From contig WHVA01000559.1 of the NCBI GenBank assembly GCA_015179125.1, positions 1-64,000 on the forward strand: a stretch of DNA of 64,000 nucleotides. Direction: 5' to 3'. Source of the stretch: Gautieria morchelliformis. Lineage: Eukaryota; Basidiomycota; Agaricomycetes; Gomphales; Gomphaceae. Made by a program: the position numbers and the translations under genes. Under the pieces are notes generated by a model. The model was not told the DNA's origin and searched no databases. It saw only the letters and a program-made list of their open reading frames with translations. Below, piece by piece: positions 41,051 to 53,533 of this stretch. Numbering within the stretch: position 1 is the first letter of the stretch; the number at the start of each line of letters is the position of its first letter.

Positions 41051-41336
41051 AAGGGGTCGTCGCGAGCTCGAAATTAGCGTTATCAGTGAATATAAAATAT
41101 AGTAAAGAACAACGTGTGGAATGTTGAACTTATTGTGCCATAGGCCGCGTACCACACCGACTGTACTACTAACATCAACAGGACAATATCGATACGACAG
41201 CAACCGCAATCAATCCCCGTGATAGTATTCAAGGAGTCGTACTCGGAGGTGGCGCCGGATGTGGATGGGAGCTGTACACTTGGATGTTGCGACACGCGTG
41301 TTGGTACTTCTATGTATATACCATGTTATTTTAAAC
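41051..41336 (+). repeat. Direct repeat flanking NLR1, copy 2 (5' side)
   Basis: It is 286 bp and matches copy 1 at 34130-34413. It lies between the divergent NLR1 and MED16 promoters. Confidence 0.85.
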
Positions 41337-41423
41337 GAGTTCCGCCGTACGGCGAAATGACCCACAGTGTCACGGGATCGGTGTAGATGACCTGGGGACG
41401 GTGCAGATGCTGACGTGTAGACC

Positions 41424-41476
41424 TGGGGACGGTGCAGACCTGGGGCCACAGCACCGCGTCCCCAGGCCAATTTTGA
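41424..41476. repeat. GC-rich imperfect hairpin upstream of MED16
   Basis: CCTGGGGACGGTGC pairs with GCACCGCGTCCCCAGG about 20 bases away, leaving a two-base bulge. A direct copy of the left arm lies 30 bases upstream (near 41390). Confidence 0.6.
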
Positions 41477-41542
41477 GCATGGGTCACCGGAAGTCACGGT
41501 CATGGCCTGTCACGGCGCCTGCTTGAGCCTTGAGGGTGTGAG

Positions 41543-44500
41543 ATGGCCTCTGAATCTAAACGTCCTTCTTCATCACACAAGCATTGGACATTGAACTGGT
41601 GGGATTTATGGCCTCTGGTCGATGGTGAACGAAGGTGAGTGATCGCTCTAATGGCGAGGGTGGGTTTGACGCCTGTGCCTCATGCGTCGACAGACCTGTT
41701 CAATGGACCGATTCTTCAATGATATTTTCGTCACACCCTTCGTCCCCTATAGTTGTAGCCCGCGCCTTTCCCTCATCTGCCCCGTTCACGCTTCCATCGC
41801 CCATCCCCGTGCTCAACAACCCAGGCGGATTTTCATCTCCCAAAATAATACAAGTATCTTCTGGCGATGAATACGTGTTTGCGTTCTTTGAAGGTCGAGG
41901 AGGTGAACATGCGGCATGCATATGGAGTCAAGAAGAGTCCAGGGACAATTGGAAGGTCAGTATTCATTGGCAAATCAGGCTAGGTCAAGGCATTGTATTG
42001 GCAAAGTGGCTGGATGGTGAGCGTACGGTATGCGGACTTAATTATATGTGCAGGCAGCTCTACCTATTCTTATACGTCTGCTAGTGGATGCATACCGCGC
42101 CCCCGAGCCGGTCACCGCCTTTGGGCCCCCCAAACCCGTTTGGAAAACCTACTCTCCTTCTTGTAACACAAGGACATGTAGTCCAGATCGTCCATCGATC
42201 ATCGCTTTCAATGCAATTTCAGCTTGTTTCGGCTTCCTTGCGTCACGCTTCACTGGCACATGTATCGGACCGTCCAACGGCAGGAGAAACAACCAACGGA
42301 CCTGGCGGTCTGCTTGTGTGCCGCAAAGCCGCTGTCGGGCTTGGATACGGGGGTTGGATCACATCTTCTCAGCGCGCCATTGTAGCCTGTACTGACTTCT
42401 TCGCACGCAGAGTCGACCATCATCATTGCAACTTGCTCTACCCTTATTCCTCCGACTTCTTCCTCCAACCCCGAGTTCCCTGATCATTTCGGAGTCCCCA
42501 CGCCTTCTATCCACCCATCCATTGCTTCTCTTGGCTCTTGGGAGAGTTATGGTCCTGAGCAAGCAATTCATCTCTGCGAAATACGGATCACATCTTTCAA
42601 TTTTATCATGGGTTTGTCGGCATTGCTATATTACCTGGACCATTGCGTTCTCATTGCTACAAAAAATTAGGCGTAGCGACGAAGCCACTGCCACCTCTAT
42701 TCCCACAGGTCACATCATCGTCGCATCTCAGCGATATACTTATTCTCCCTCACCTCACAGTAGAAGAACCATCGAGCCCCGATGGATCCGCCGTTGACAA
42801 TGTCTCTTCAAAAAATTCGCGTAGATTCAAGACCTTGATGCGTGTCGTTTTGAGCTATCTGGACTTTGAAGACTGTGCGAATCGTGTCTCAACTGGTATG
42901 TTTCTTGAATCTAACATCTCGACAGATCTTTCTCCAAAGTCAGATATCATGTGCTTCGAGATACAACGGGGTAAAGGCTCGCCTACGGAATCGAGCAAAC
43001 CAGTGACCTGGGTAAGCTAAAGCTCTAATCTATAAATCACCAACATGAAGTTACCTGAACAGTCACACCGCCACCTTCATACGCGCACTATCACTAACGC
43101 CGCTGTTTCCTTTCTACTTCCGTCTCGCAACCCCTCTTCTGACGCCATTGTAGCCGGGGTTCTCGATACTGAGGGTCTCACACCAAGGTCATCCGCGGGT
43201 GAGGGAAAATCTAAAGAAATACACATTGGCAAAATCATCAGATTAAGACTGTTAGTCAATAGCCTATTTCCACTTACAAGTATTCAACGCGTGGCAGCCC
43301 TAATCTGATAGATGACGAGGACTGGGAGCCAAGCAGACTCATGGCTAGACCCGATGATGCTGGTACAAATCGTATGTTCACATAGTTGAGCATCCTCTGT
43401 GACTGTGGCTTATGACACGCGTTATCCACACAGCCCCGATTTCCGCTGCGATCTCTCCGTTAGAGTCATTTATTTGCACATCGCCCGCTCCATGGTCTAG
43501 TGCACTGAGGCTTAGTGTACACGCGCTTCCTAGCCAAAAGAACTTCACAGGTAGGTTTCAGTCATTGGAGGGCGTATACATGCGTTTCACCATGCTCATT
43601 CCCGTTTCTACCGTCACTTTATCAAGTCACCGCGTTGTCAGAATCCCTACTGTTATCAATTCTTTCCAACCGTCCTCCAACTGACGTTGTACACGTTCTG
43701 GCCAATCCCACCTTCCCGCTTTCCTCGGTACACGTTGTACTTGAGGACACCTTTGATGCCTTGGACTCCGGCGATTTGTCTGCGCAGGACTGGCGCTGGC
43801 AGGTTGCAGGAATAATGTTGGACATTTATCGGTATGCCTTCACATCATCTGTTCTTAAATGAAGTTGAGAATATGTGTCATTGGTAGGACTAGATTGGAA
43901 CGACTTTGCAATGAGACCCCCACAGACGAGAAAGAACAGATTTCCATGGATGAACGTTGGCATATCGCGCTCGATATCTGTACCGTGAGGGCTCTGAAAA
44001 GTGCATTTGACGCTTGTAAAGAGGGTCATGGTTATGATTTGGGTGCTTCTTCCCTGACGTTTTCTCACCAACACTCCGGACTGACCAGCATCGTGCAGAC
44101 CCCGTCTGGCAACTCATCTCACTAATAAGCTGGCTCGTCGACTTTGCGGAGAGGTTGGTTCGCACTTGCGTGCTATGGGAAGGCAGTCTTGCCTTGCATA
44201 ATTCACGTAGTGCAACAGAACCATCGCAAGACAAGACTCAGGATATCCAAGTGAAAATGGAGGCGATGGAGGTTGATCGGGACGATTTATTTGATGGCGA
44301 ATTATGTATGTATGACGCCGGGTTGTCATATAATCAAGATAGTACACTGAGTTTGCCCCCCGCACAGCACCTGCTCCAGATGCCTTTGCATACAGCGCCC
44401 CGCCATCTTTGATCCATATTATCCACCCCTACCTTTTGGACAACCTCATCGGCGCAATCTCTCATCTAAACGCATTCCGTGCATATTTGGACACACTTTT

Positions 44501-45081
44501 GCCATCCAAATTAAAGGCTGGCATCGCAAAAGAGCTGGCTCTGGATTTTATCGACTGTTCGGGCATTGATTTTAAGGAGCTTGAATCTGCGCTGAGGAAG
44601 ATTAGTCAACTTGAAGAGTTTACAGCGCTTGATGGTGCGTGACTCGCAGTCGCCAGAAACAATGAAATTTTAAGCCTCGCGTCGGACAGCTGGCACTTTA
44701 CGGCGGTCCTTTTGCTTGTTATCTCCCCTTCCCACAACGCAGGGCTTGTTGATGGAAGCCTGTAGTCTTATCACATCTCCAACTACTGTTTCCAAACCCC
44801 GGTTGTTTATAAAGCCATCTGACCTCGTCGACGGCATCTCAAAGCTCAACCTCGAAAGGGGCAAGATGAATAAGGTGCGCGACGTCGTTTCCAAGGGCGT
44901 CTTGGGTACACCCGGTTCTGCACGTACGTGTACGAGGTGCGGCGGTAAGACAGAAGTGGGGAGAACACCTCTGCCGCGGCGTGCCAACGATATTACTGAT
45001 ATTGGAAGCTGGGCAGCATGGGAACATGGGTGGAAGGCGTGTATTTGTGGTGGGTTATGGATGAAGGGGAAGGCACGGTAG
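41543..45081 (+). CDS. MED16: Mediator complex subunit 16 (MED16/Sin4)
   Basis: MED16 is a tail-module subunit of Mediator, the coactivator of RNA polymerase II. The first exon reads MASESKRPSSSHKHWTLNWW then DLWPLVDGERR (41543-41634, donor GTGAGT). Exon 2 starts at 41694 (PVQWTDSSMIFSSHPSSPIV) and leads to YVFAFFEGRG, GQGIVLAKWLDG, PTLLLVTQGHVVQIVHRSS and ASLGSWESYGPEQAIHLCEI. A MED16 C-terminal Cys pair module ends the gene (CTRCGGKTEV ... WEHGWKACICGGLWM), with the stop at 45079-45081. There are many short introns between; I did not fix all of them. It starts 770 bp from the divergent NLR1. No lesion is apparent, so it is the likely functional single copy. Confidence 0.85.
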
Positions 45082-45734
45082 CATTCTGTACTCATCTGCG
45101 TGAGTGGTTGTTTGCACTGCAAAGAGGCCTCCCTTCATAGGTATTAACAGGGTTTTGATGGTTGTAGGTTGTAGCTCTCTGTTCTGTGTACCCTAGGGTT
45201 TTCCAAGGCCACACCATAGTCTTGAAATCAATCCACGATGTAAAAGTTCCATTCGTCCATAATTGATGATTGATGACGATGAAATTCATCATCACCAATC
45301 GATTGTGGACGATCAGTGTCCCCTCGTGGATATAATGATTGAATATTGATCAGCTTCAGGCTGGCAGGCTGTTCGATCCCTCAACAAATTGTAGTCCATA
45401 TGCCGATGTAGGTGGCAGGTTACTCATACCTGTACATATATAATTAACATGCACGGATGTTATACTTGCAAATATGTCGGAGAACACCAAGCTGGCGGAT
45501 CGTCTGCCTATAAGTTCTTTCGCTGTCAGCGCCTAAGCTCTTTCTTCTCAACAGATGCCAGAACACGGGTTTACCACATGTTAGGCTGGACTTATCATTC
45601 GTCAGTCTCTCATCTCCGTGCTTTCTCAGAGTATTATAGGGACGCTTCTTTGGCCGGTTTTCCGTTCGGAAGAGGGATTATTACGGTCACCTGGCGTCCC
45701 GACACACAATCGTAATGTTTTGTAACTTGTGGGG
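45082..45734. other. Intergenic; one 88-codon frame of doubtful value
   Basis: The frame at 45449-45715 begins MHGCYTCKYVGEH. Its end contains GAGTATTATAGGGACGCTTC, also found before NLR3 (near 55985), so this part probably belongs to a conserved non-coding NLR 5' flank. Confidence 0.3.
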
Positions 45735-45882
45735 CACGACACTAGATGAACACGCCTTACCATATATTTTGATGAATCCTAGCTTATACAAATCATTGGA
45801 CATGGAGGAAGATAAGACATGCTTGGAGTACATACATACAGTCGAGGCATACTGAACACTTACATAAGGTTGGCAATGACGG
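45735..45882 (+). promoter_or_regulatory. Distal half of the NLR2 5' flank, separated from the gene
   Basis: GAACACGCCTTACCAT, CAAATCATTGGACATGGA and GGTTGGCAATGACGG match the flanks of NLR1 and NLR3. In those genes this block is continuous with the leader; here about 1 kb intervenes. Confidence 0.6.
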
Positions 45883-46917
45883 ATCTACAAACCCTATCAC
45901 AAGTCAATAAGGGGAAATCACACAAGTGGGGCCGTGACCGACAGAGCAAATCATACTGAGCGTGTGACTTTCCATAATGTCCGATTCTATGCTGCCAAGT
46001 TTTTCGCGCAGCGGAAGCAAAAATCAAACCGTCAGACACCGCCATTAGCTCTCTTCACCCTCAAACACAGGTAGCTGGTGTGAGTTGAGCACTGTACTGC
46101 GCTATGGAAGTAGACTGCCCGGCAACCGATGCATCAAAGGTTCAGGCTCAGTGAGGTGAGCTTCTAATTTTTGTGACACGCTGCGCACCAGTTTGTGTTG
46201 CTGCTCATCGCTACGCCGCTATCTATCTCACAGTACACTATCTCACAGTACAGTGGGTGGGTAGGGACGAAGAAGGGTAGCCACTGACGTATACCTTCTG
46301 TCACCCGATCCTCATGCTGCACCGTCCACTGTACAGGTGCGAAAAATGGCATCAGTTCATCGGCCATCGTCAACAGAATACAGCTGGAGATTGAGCAGGG
46401 GAAGTCAACCACTGAAGCCATTGCAACGCTGGATGAAATGCGCGGTAATGACAGACTGCCAAAGTTTTTTGTGACATATCTACAGGTGAAGAAAGGGAAA
46501 AGGATGGCGGACAGCGATGGTACCGTAGAAGCAGCTTCAGTCTAGCAGACACAGTCCGATGTTCCCAGTTAGTTATGTATTTAGTGTGTTATGAAAATAA
46601 TTACAGCAGGTTATCAAAGCCTCAGTAGTGCTCCCCCTCGAGAAGAGTAGCACGAAGTATTGTAATTACAAGTTGTTCGACGCAAGTATTGACGCCGGTA
46701 GCATGGGCACACCTAAAATGTTCAGAAGTCTGGGAAACGGGGGTAAAAGTTGTGATTATTTTCGTGATTAGGCTCCGTTGAACCGTGATTCACTGGGGCT
46801 CAGATCGTGATTCACGCAGACTTCTGGCTCAAAACTGTGATTCGTGCGATTCGGGTCATGACTTCGGCGGGCGCTTGGTCACGACGCGTGTGATTCGAAC
46901 TCCGAATCACAACACTT
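45883..46917. mobile_element. About 1-kb insertion in the NLR2 5' flank, with GTGATTC-type repeats
   Basis: It is present only at NLR2. Its right end (46750-46911) holds about eight copies of CGTGATTC/GTGATT or the reverse complement GAATCAC, like the subterminal repeats of DNA transposons. Terminal inverted repeats and target duplication are not clear, so the class is unknown. It also contains the possible exon at 46337. Confidence 0.5.
46337..46545 (+). CDS. Possible C-terminal exon of an unknown gene
   Basis: After an acceptor (ACTGTACAG) the frame reads AKNGISSSAIVNRILQLEIE, TTEAIATLDEMRGNDRLPKF and VTYLQVKKGKRMADSDGTVE, with the stop at 46543-46545. The composition is clearly protein-like (helical, charged). 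There is no ATG, so an upstream exon would be needed. It may be cargo of the insertion. No family is recognised. Confidence 0.35.
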
Positions 46918-47044
46918 GCGATGGGACCCTGAGAGAGAGTGGAGTGTGACAAGCCGTATCTCGCGCTTCTTCCCCAGAAGGCGGCAGTGCCATGAGGCGT
47001 CTTTGTCATAGCCTACCCACCTCGAACACTGCGAACGATGGACA

Positions 47045-50000
47045 ATGAGGGCGCAGTGCTGTAAGTCCACGAGAACTTCTCTAGCAAGCCAATCCTTGAC
47101 TCTCCGCCCCGAAGTACTACTCCTGCAGCGATAAGCGGGGTCAAAATTGCAGGGAGGACTCTTTCGCTTGCGCTGTCCCTCGTATACTGACTCTTGACGG
47201 TCGACCACAGACTTAAAATGCAATCACCATCCCAATATCGGACTGTTCGGCAAATGTCCTGGCAAATATTACGTCAAACTCTTTGTCGATGAAGATGTCA
47301 AGAAGACGGCCGTAGCTGCGAGAGGCAATGCTGCCTCGTGGAATGAGTCATTTTATTTGTTCGTTTAATTCCAGTGTTATTGTCTTCACGCGATCTTAAG
47401 TCCATGCCCAGCAACGACTTGCATGAGGGTTCCGTATTAGGAATCGAAGTCTATAGGCATCGTGCAATTCGTAGTGATGAGTACATTGGCGGTGCGAAGG
47501 AAAGGATAGAGTTGCTGCTTGCAGAAGGAGCAGCTGGAGGTCAGTGGTTAGTCCTTTTCGCTCTACGACTGAGTGCACACGCAGTCATCGAACACAGCGG
47601 CCGTTCCTCGCAAACTGCGTAGATGCGATAAAGCGGGGAACATGCATGATATTCAGACTGACCTAGAGTTCACGATCACGTCTTTCGGGACGTCCGACGA
47701 GGCGCTGGAAGACGAGTTGAACGAAGCAGTCGAAAATATGAACCCCGCGCCGTCCCGAGTTATTGATGCAGGGAATGTGGTCGACGGCATCATTTCCACC
47801 ACCAATATTACTGTCATCCCGACAATGGCGGTTTGGGATCCACTCCTGGACAAGATCAAGCTGTTTACCGAGATTGTGGATGGTATCTCCGAGGTATGGT
47901 TTAAACGTCGGCGGTCTCCGAGGTCATCTCATGTACACGGTTTGCTTCATTCCAGGTCCATCCTTATGCCAAAATGGCATGGTCTATCCTGTCTATTGCA
48001 CACAAGGTAGACCTATCATATGGACCAGCTTGATAGACATATCTGACGTCTGGGCAGACGGTCATTGCTCAGAAGGACCAAGACGATAGCATCAATGAGC
48101 TGGCGAAGACCATTGGAGACGCCTATGCGTTCGTCCACCTGGCAGAGCCGCTGAAGAAAGTTGAATCGCAAAAGCCAATTATCATATCCTTGGCGAATCA
48201 GACAGTAGAGTGTAGTTACTTTATCCGCGACTATGCCAAAAACAAGAACTTCTGTATGTTGGACGCATTGTGTCAGGTGGCCATGGCTGATGACCTTTAT
48301 TCAGGGAAAAGAACGGTGAAGAATCTAGTGTCGGATGTCGACAGCAAGGTCAAACAATACCAGGAAGCGTTCAACAAACTCAGGTTGGCGTTACAGGAGC
48401 GCGCCGTCATTCATACCGAAATCCAAGTACTACGTGTTCTGGATGCCGTCGGCGACCTTTTGGATACCGTCGGCGACCTCTGTGGGTTTTCTGACTTGTG
48501 GGTCTTTCCCGAGGCTAATACACTTTGCAACTAGCTGGAACAGTTCTGCTGAATCACATGCCCTACGCAGACGGTGCTAAGTTCAATTCTGAAAAAGGTT
48601 GTCTTCCGGATACCCGGGAGGCGGTTATTGCGGAGATCTGGGATTGGGTCAACCAGGATGGCGAGGATACGCCACGCATATTTTTCTTGAACGATGTCGC
48701 GGGTGCCGGCAAGTCTGCCATCGCCCACGAGGTCGCCAAACGACTTAGTAGCATCAAACGTCTCGGGTCGTCGTACTTTTTTGACCGCGCTCTTCAGTCA
48801 CAGCGGTCCCCCGACAATGTCTTTAGCACGATTGCTCATGATCTGGCCGATCAGGATCCAGAACGAAAAGGATCGTTGCTTAAAGTCGTCGGGGAGCAGA
48901 AAGCACTTCGAACCACACGCGTACCTCGTGAGCAGTTCCAAAAGTTCATTCTCGACCCCTCCAAGGACCTAATGGCCGTTGGACCGAGCGTGATCGTTAT
49001 TGATGCATTGGATGAGAGCGGAGACCAGGAATCTCGCCAGGCTCTCTTGTCTGTCCTGGGCAATGAAGCAGCACAACTGCCGCCTAATTTCCACCTTCTT
49101 ATCACTTCCCGCGCCGAAGAAGACATCCTGAAAGCCCTTCATGGGAAGAAGCACGTGCTTTCCAGGTCCTTAAAGGATATTGACCCGAACCCTACGGATG
49201 CCGTCACCCGCTTTGTCAAAGACCAACTACGTGACATTCCGGACCTCGAGGCCAAATGGCCCAACGATGACTGGTGTCGATTATTAGTTGAGAAATCCGA
49301 AGGTCACTTTCAATGGGCATCCACGGCTTGTCGTTTTGTCAAAGGAGATGGGAAGCGTGGTCGCGTTGCTGTTGAGCAACTGGAAGAGCTTTTAGTCAAG
49401 AACCTCCGTGGGATGGATAACCTGTATCTCGGTATCCTCAAGCAGACATTCGGGGATGGCGATGACTTGGCGGCCAAAGTCAAGCGTCGCTTTTGCTTGG
49501 TGATGGGCTGCATCCTGACTGCCAGAGAACCGCTCTCGATGTCTGCCCTGCAGAAGCTGTGCAATGGAGACGAGTCGGGTACCGAGGTTCATCGTATAGT
49601 TGGACCCATGGGTGCTCTGTTGAGGCTTCCTACTGAAGAATCTGACCCAATCACTCTGCTGCACACGTCGTTTCGTGACTTCTTGACAGATCCGAGCCAG
49701 AGTGGACCATACTGCATCGATACATCTTTACACCATGATACCCTTGCGCGCTCTTCCTTGCGCGTGATGATGGAGGCGCTTGACTTCAACATCTGTCAGC
49801 TTGAAACTTCATATCTACGCAACGACAATGTTGTCGACTTGCCGGCACGGATCAAGAAGTACATATCATCACAACTTTCCTACTCTTGTCGATTCTGGGC
49901 GGACCACGTTTCCGTCACGACATTTATTCCTGATATAGGTGCAAAAGTCAAGGAGTTCTTCGAGACTAAGCTACTCTACTGGCTGGAAGTTTTGAGTTTG

Positions 50001-52559
50001 CTCAAAAAGGTATCTGTCGTATCGGCAGCCCTCTCATCAATAGTTGTATGGAGCCAGGTAAGCGCCACACGCAAGTGCTATGGCTTTGATAGACGAGTTC
50101 TAACATGAGTCTAATGAGCTTCAGGATAATGATACTACAGCATTTGCATCGGATAGCCGCAGTTTTGTAGCTGCATTTGGGAGTGTAATCATTCAGAGTG
50201 CTCCCCATCTCTATTTGTCGGCACTCCCGTTTGCGCCTGAAAGGTCGAAACTATCTGAGACTTACCTCCCACAATTTCCACGACTCCTCAGCATCGAGAC
50301 CGGGAAAGCGACAACGTGGCTACCAATTCAATCCGTTCTGGAAGGCCACACCAGCTGGGTCACGTCGGTGGCGTTCTCGCATGACGGCAAGCGCATCGTC
50401 TCCGGGGCTGGTGACAACACGATCCGTGTGTGGAATGCAGACACCGGGGAGCTCGTATTCGAAGGCCGCGCCAAGTGGTGGGTCGTGTCGGTGGCATTCT
50501 CGCATGACGGCAAGCGCATCGTCTCCGGGTCTCATGACAAGACGATCCGGGTGTGGAGTGCAGACACCGGGGAGCTCATTTCAGCACCATTCGAAGGCCA
50601 CACCGACGGTGTCACGTCGGTGGCGTTCTCGCATGACGGCAAGCGCATCGTCTCCGGGTCTGATGACAAGACGATCCGTGTGTGGAATGCAGGCACCGGG
50701 GAGGGCATTTCAGCACCATTCGAAGGCCACACCGACGGTGTCACGTCGGTGGCGTTCTCGCATGACGACAAGCGCATCGTCTCCGGGTCTGAAGACAAGA
50801 CGATCTGTGTGTGGAATGCAGACACTGGGGAGCTCGTTTCAGCACCATTTGAAGGCCACACCTCTGGTGTCACGTCGGTGGCGCTGTCGCATGACAGCAA
50901 GCGCATCGTCTCCGGGTCTGGTGACAAGACGATCCGTGTGTGGAATGCAGACACCGGGGAGCTCGTTTCAGCACCATTCGAAGGCCACACCGACGGTGTC
51001 ACGTCGGTGGCGTTCTCGCATGACGGCAAGCGCATCGTCTCCGGGTCTGCTGACATGACGATCCGTGTTTGGAATGCAGACACCGGGGAGCTCATTTCAG
51101 CACCATTCGAAGGCCACGTTCGCTGCGTCACGTCTGTGGCGTTCTCGCATGACGGCAAGCGCATCGTCTCCAGTTCTGATGACTACACGATCCGTGTGTG
51201 GAATGCAGACACATGGGATGGCATTTCAGCACCATTCAACGGCCACACCTCCATTGTCACGTCGGTGGTGTTCTCACATGACGGCAAGCGCATCGTCTCC
51301 GGGTCTTATGAAAACACAATCCGTATGTGGAATGCAGACACCGGGGAGGGCATTCCAGCACCATTCAAAGGCCACACCAGCGGTGTCACGTCGGTGGCGT
51401 TCTCGCATGACGGCAAGCGCATCGTCTCTGGGTCTTTTGACGAGACGATCCGTGTGTGGAATGCAGACACCGGGGATGGCATTTCAGCACCATTCGAAGG
51501 CCACACCCGCTGGGTCACGTCGGTGGCGTTCTCGCATGACGGCAAGCGCATCGTCTCCGGGTCTTATGACAAGACGATCCGTGTGTGGAATGCGGACACC
51601 AGGGAGCTCATTTCTGGACCTTTCGAAGGCCACACCCACGGGGTCACGTCGGTGGCGTTCTCGCATGATGGCAAGCGCATCATCTCCGGGTCTGATGACA
51701 AGACGATCCGTGTGTGGAATGCAGACACTGGGGAGCTCATTTCAGCACCATTCAAAGGCCACACCTCCAACGTCATGTCGGTGGCATTCTCGCATGACGG
51801 CAAGCGCATCTTCTCCGGGTCTATGGATAAGACGATCCGTGTGTGGAATGCAGACACCGGGGAGCTCATTTCAGCACTATTCGAAGGCCACACTGACGGT
51901 GTCACGTCGGTGGCGTTCTCGCATGACGGCAAGCGCATCGTCTCCGGGTCTCATGACAAGACGATCCGTGTGTGGAATGCAGACACCGGGGAGGGCATTT
52001 CAGCACCATTCGAAGGCCACACCAGCTGGGTCACGTCGGTGGCGTTCTCGCATGACGGCAGGCGCATTGTCTCCGGGTCTCAGGACAACATGATCCGTGT
52101 GTGGAATGCAGACACCAGGGAGCTCATTTCCGCACCATTCGTGGCCCACCCCGACGGGGTTACGTCGGTGGCATTCTCGCATGACGGCAACGGCGTTGTC
52201 GCAGGGTCTGGTGACAACATGCTCCGTGTGCGGGATGCGGAAACACCCATCGTTGGTTCGCGCCCATTCACAGGTCAAGAAGGTAGTCAGTAGCTGTTAC
52301 CTTGGTTTGTCTGAGCGTTGCGGAATATACTGATATCCTTTATACAGCCAAGTGGAATAATAACTCACGGCTAGAAAATGGCTGGATCCAGAACTCGCCC
52401 TCAGAACTTTTATTCTGGGTACCACCCTGGTCCCAAGATGGTTTGTGGCGACCAGCAAACACCGCTGTCATTGGGAAGGGGTCCACAAAGCTGGATTTCC
52501 GCCTGTTTGAGCATGGCAGATCGTGGACGCGATGCAGAAAGGCCACATCAGTTTCCTAG
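47045..52559 (+). CDS. NLR2: C2-NACHT-WD40 STAND receptor with 15 WD repeats
   Basis: Exons: 47045-47060, 47211-47358, 47412-47539, 47598-47893, 47956-48006, 48058-48481, 48535-50057, 50125-52285, 52348-52559. They join in phase to 1,652 codons without a stop. The domain plan equals NLR1: C2-like (1-97), helical region (98-354), NACHT with DVAGAGKS and VIVIDALDE, 15 WD40 repeats from about 936, and the terminal SELLFWVPPW module from the last exon. Differences: it lacks NETKVV in exon 4, has a tandem duplication in exon 6 giving DAVGDL then LDTVGDL, and lacks two codons in exon 7. The first repeat pair is irregular (VFEGRAKWWVVSV). It is transcribed toward NLR3 in tandem; its promoter region is split by an insertion. 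Function is inferred as non-self sensing with NTPase-driven oligomerisation. Confidence 0.93.
50340..52285 (+). repeat. Coding array of 15 WD40 units in NLR2
   Basis: The 129-bp units have the same core as NLR1. The sixth unit has DMT, the eighth ENT and the ninth DET at the position that is usually DKT. The last unit is the diverged terminal type (NGVVAGSGDNML). Confidence 0.92.
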
Positions 52560-53188
52560 GGCACAGCACTTATTAACACATGGATATATCACATCTCCAG
52601 CCATCATAGTAGTTGTACTTCCAGATTGTTTTGCGAACATTTCTGTGTTGGATTAGCTACTCACACGCACTATTATCAATATTGCACGTGTAATAGCCCT
52701 CTAATGGTCTGCCGGCCTCCAGCACCATTGTTTTCATAATGCTCTGTGTCCATTAACCAATCCTCACGCCATATACATGGATTCTGTCTGTCTACATGCA
52801 CATATACAACTCCGGACTTGCCATACAATGTACCGAGCACTTACTTACCCAGCATATACTGTACTGTACTGTACTGTATGAGAACCGTGCATGTCCTGTT
52901 AACTATAGTATCTGGAGTTGTGTGAACAAATATGAGTTATCGTGGGAAACCGTTGAAGCAAATTTGTGTGTGTGATGACCCAGCTTGCTCGTAGTGTTGA
53001 ACGTTGAACGTTGAGGATGTACAGACGGTGCTTCTCATCCACACTTTCAGTGATTGAATCCTTCTCCTGACCACGCAGGTTGGAATGGTTAGAAATCTCC
53101 TTATGTCGTAGACTCGTAGCATGGGCTTTAGAAATCATCTACTGACGCATTGCTTAGATTCAACCTTCTATCCCGCCGCTTCTTCCAG
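52560..53188. other. NLR2 3' flank and intergenic, with a TACTG microsatellite
   Basis: 52570-52660 is conserved with the 3' flanks of NLR1 and NLR3 (ATTAACACATGGAT, TTGTACTTCCAGATTGTTTT). At 52856-52878 there are four TACTG units. No gene is seen. Confidence 0.6.
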
Positions 53189-53448
53189 CTTCACATACAA
53201 CCGCAACTTCAGACTCAGAGCGTGCAGATGGTATATCTGCTGAACCCACTCAGTTACTCCCATCACCGCCACCATCAATCCAATTGACTCTCTTACTAGG
53301 CAGTGGGCCATCGGAACATATCCAGACTCTTCACTCTCTGTACGCATCTCAAGCGGGAACGCTAGTCTGGTTGTCGGCTGAAGGAAATGGAGGCGAGCGC
53401 AGGCCTGTGGTGGTGGGTATTGCCTTGAAGAAGGCAGACTTTCCTTAG
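53189..53448 (+). CDS. Probable last exon of a proteasome assembly chaperone 3 (PAC3/PSMG3)-like gene
   Basis: After an acceptor the frame reads SHTTATSDSERADGISAEPT, PPSIQLTLLLGSGPSEHIQT and LHSLYASQAGTLVWLSAEGN, then RRPVVVGIALKKADFP, with the stop at 53446-53448. The pattern of a TLLLG strand, an HxxxLxSLxAS helix, a strand and a final strand with RxVVVGIALKK fits the C-terminal half of PSMG3-like proteins, which help build the 20S alpha ring. Upstream exons are not identified, so the gene may be truncated or its exons short. It is convergent with IMP4. Confidence 0.35.
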
Positions 53449-53533
53449 CGTGATGGACATGGTCGGAGAGCTGCAGTCGCGCTGAGCCACCGGGTTATTA
53501 AAATGGCATTACGATCACGTTTATATATCTAGT

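Noticed and set aside
40823-41209. Minus-strand frame of 128 codons shared with 33929-34282
   Set aside because: The shared part is the 285-bp direct repeat and the rest is the NLR1 5' flank; the frames diverge outside the repeat and have no protein motif.
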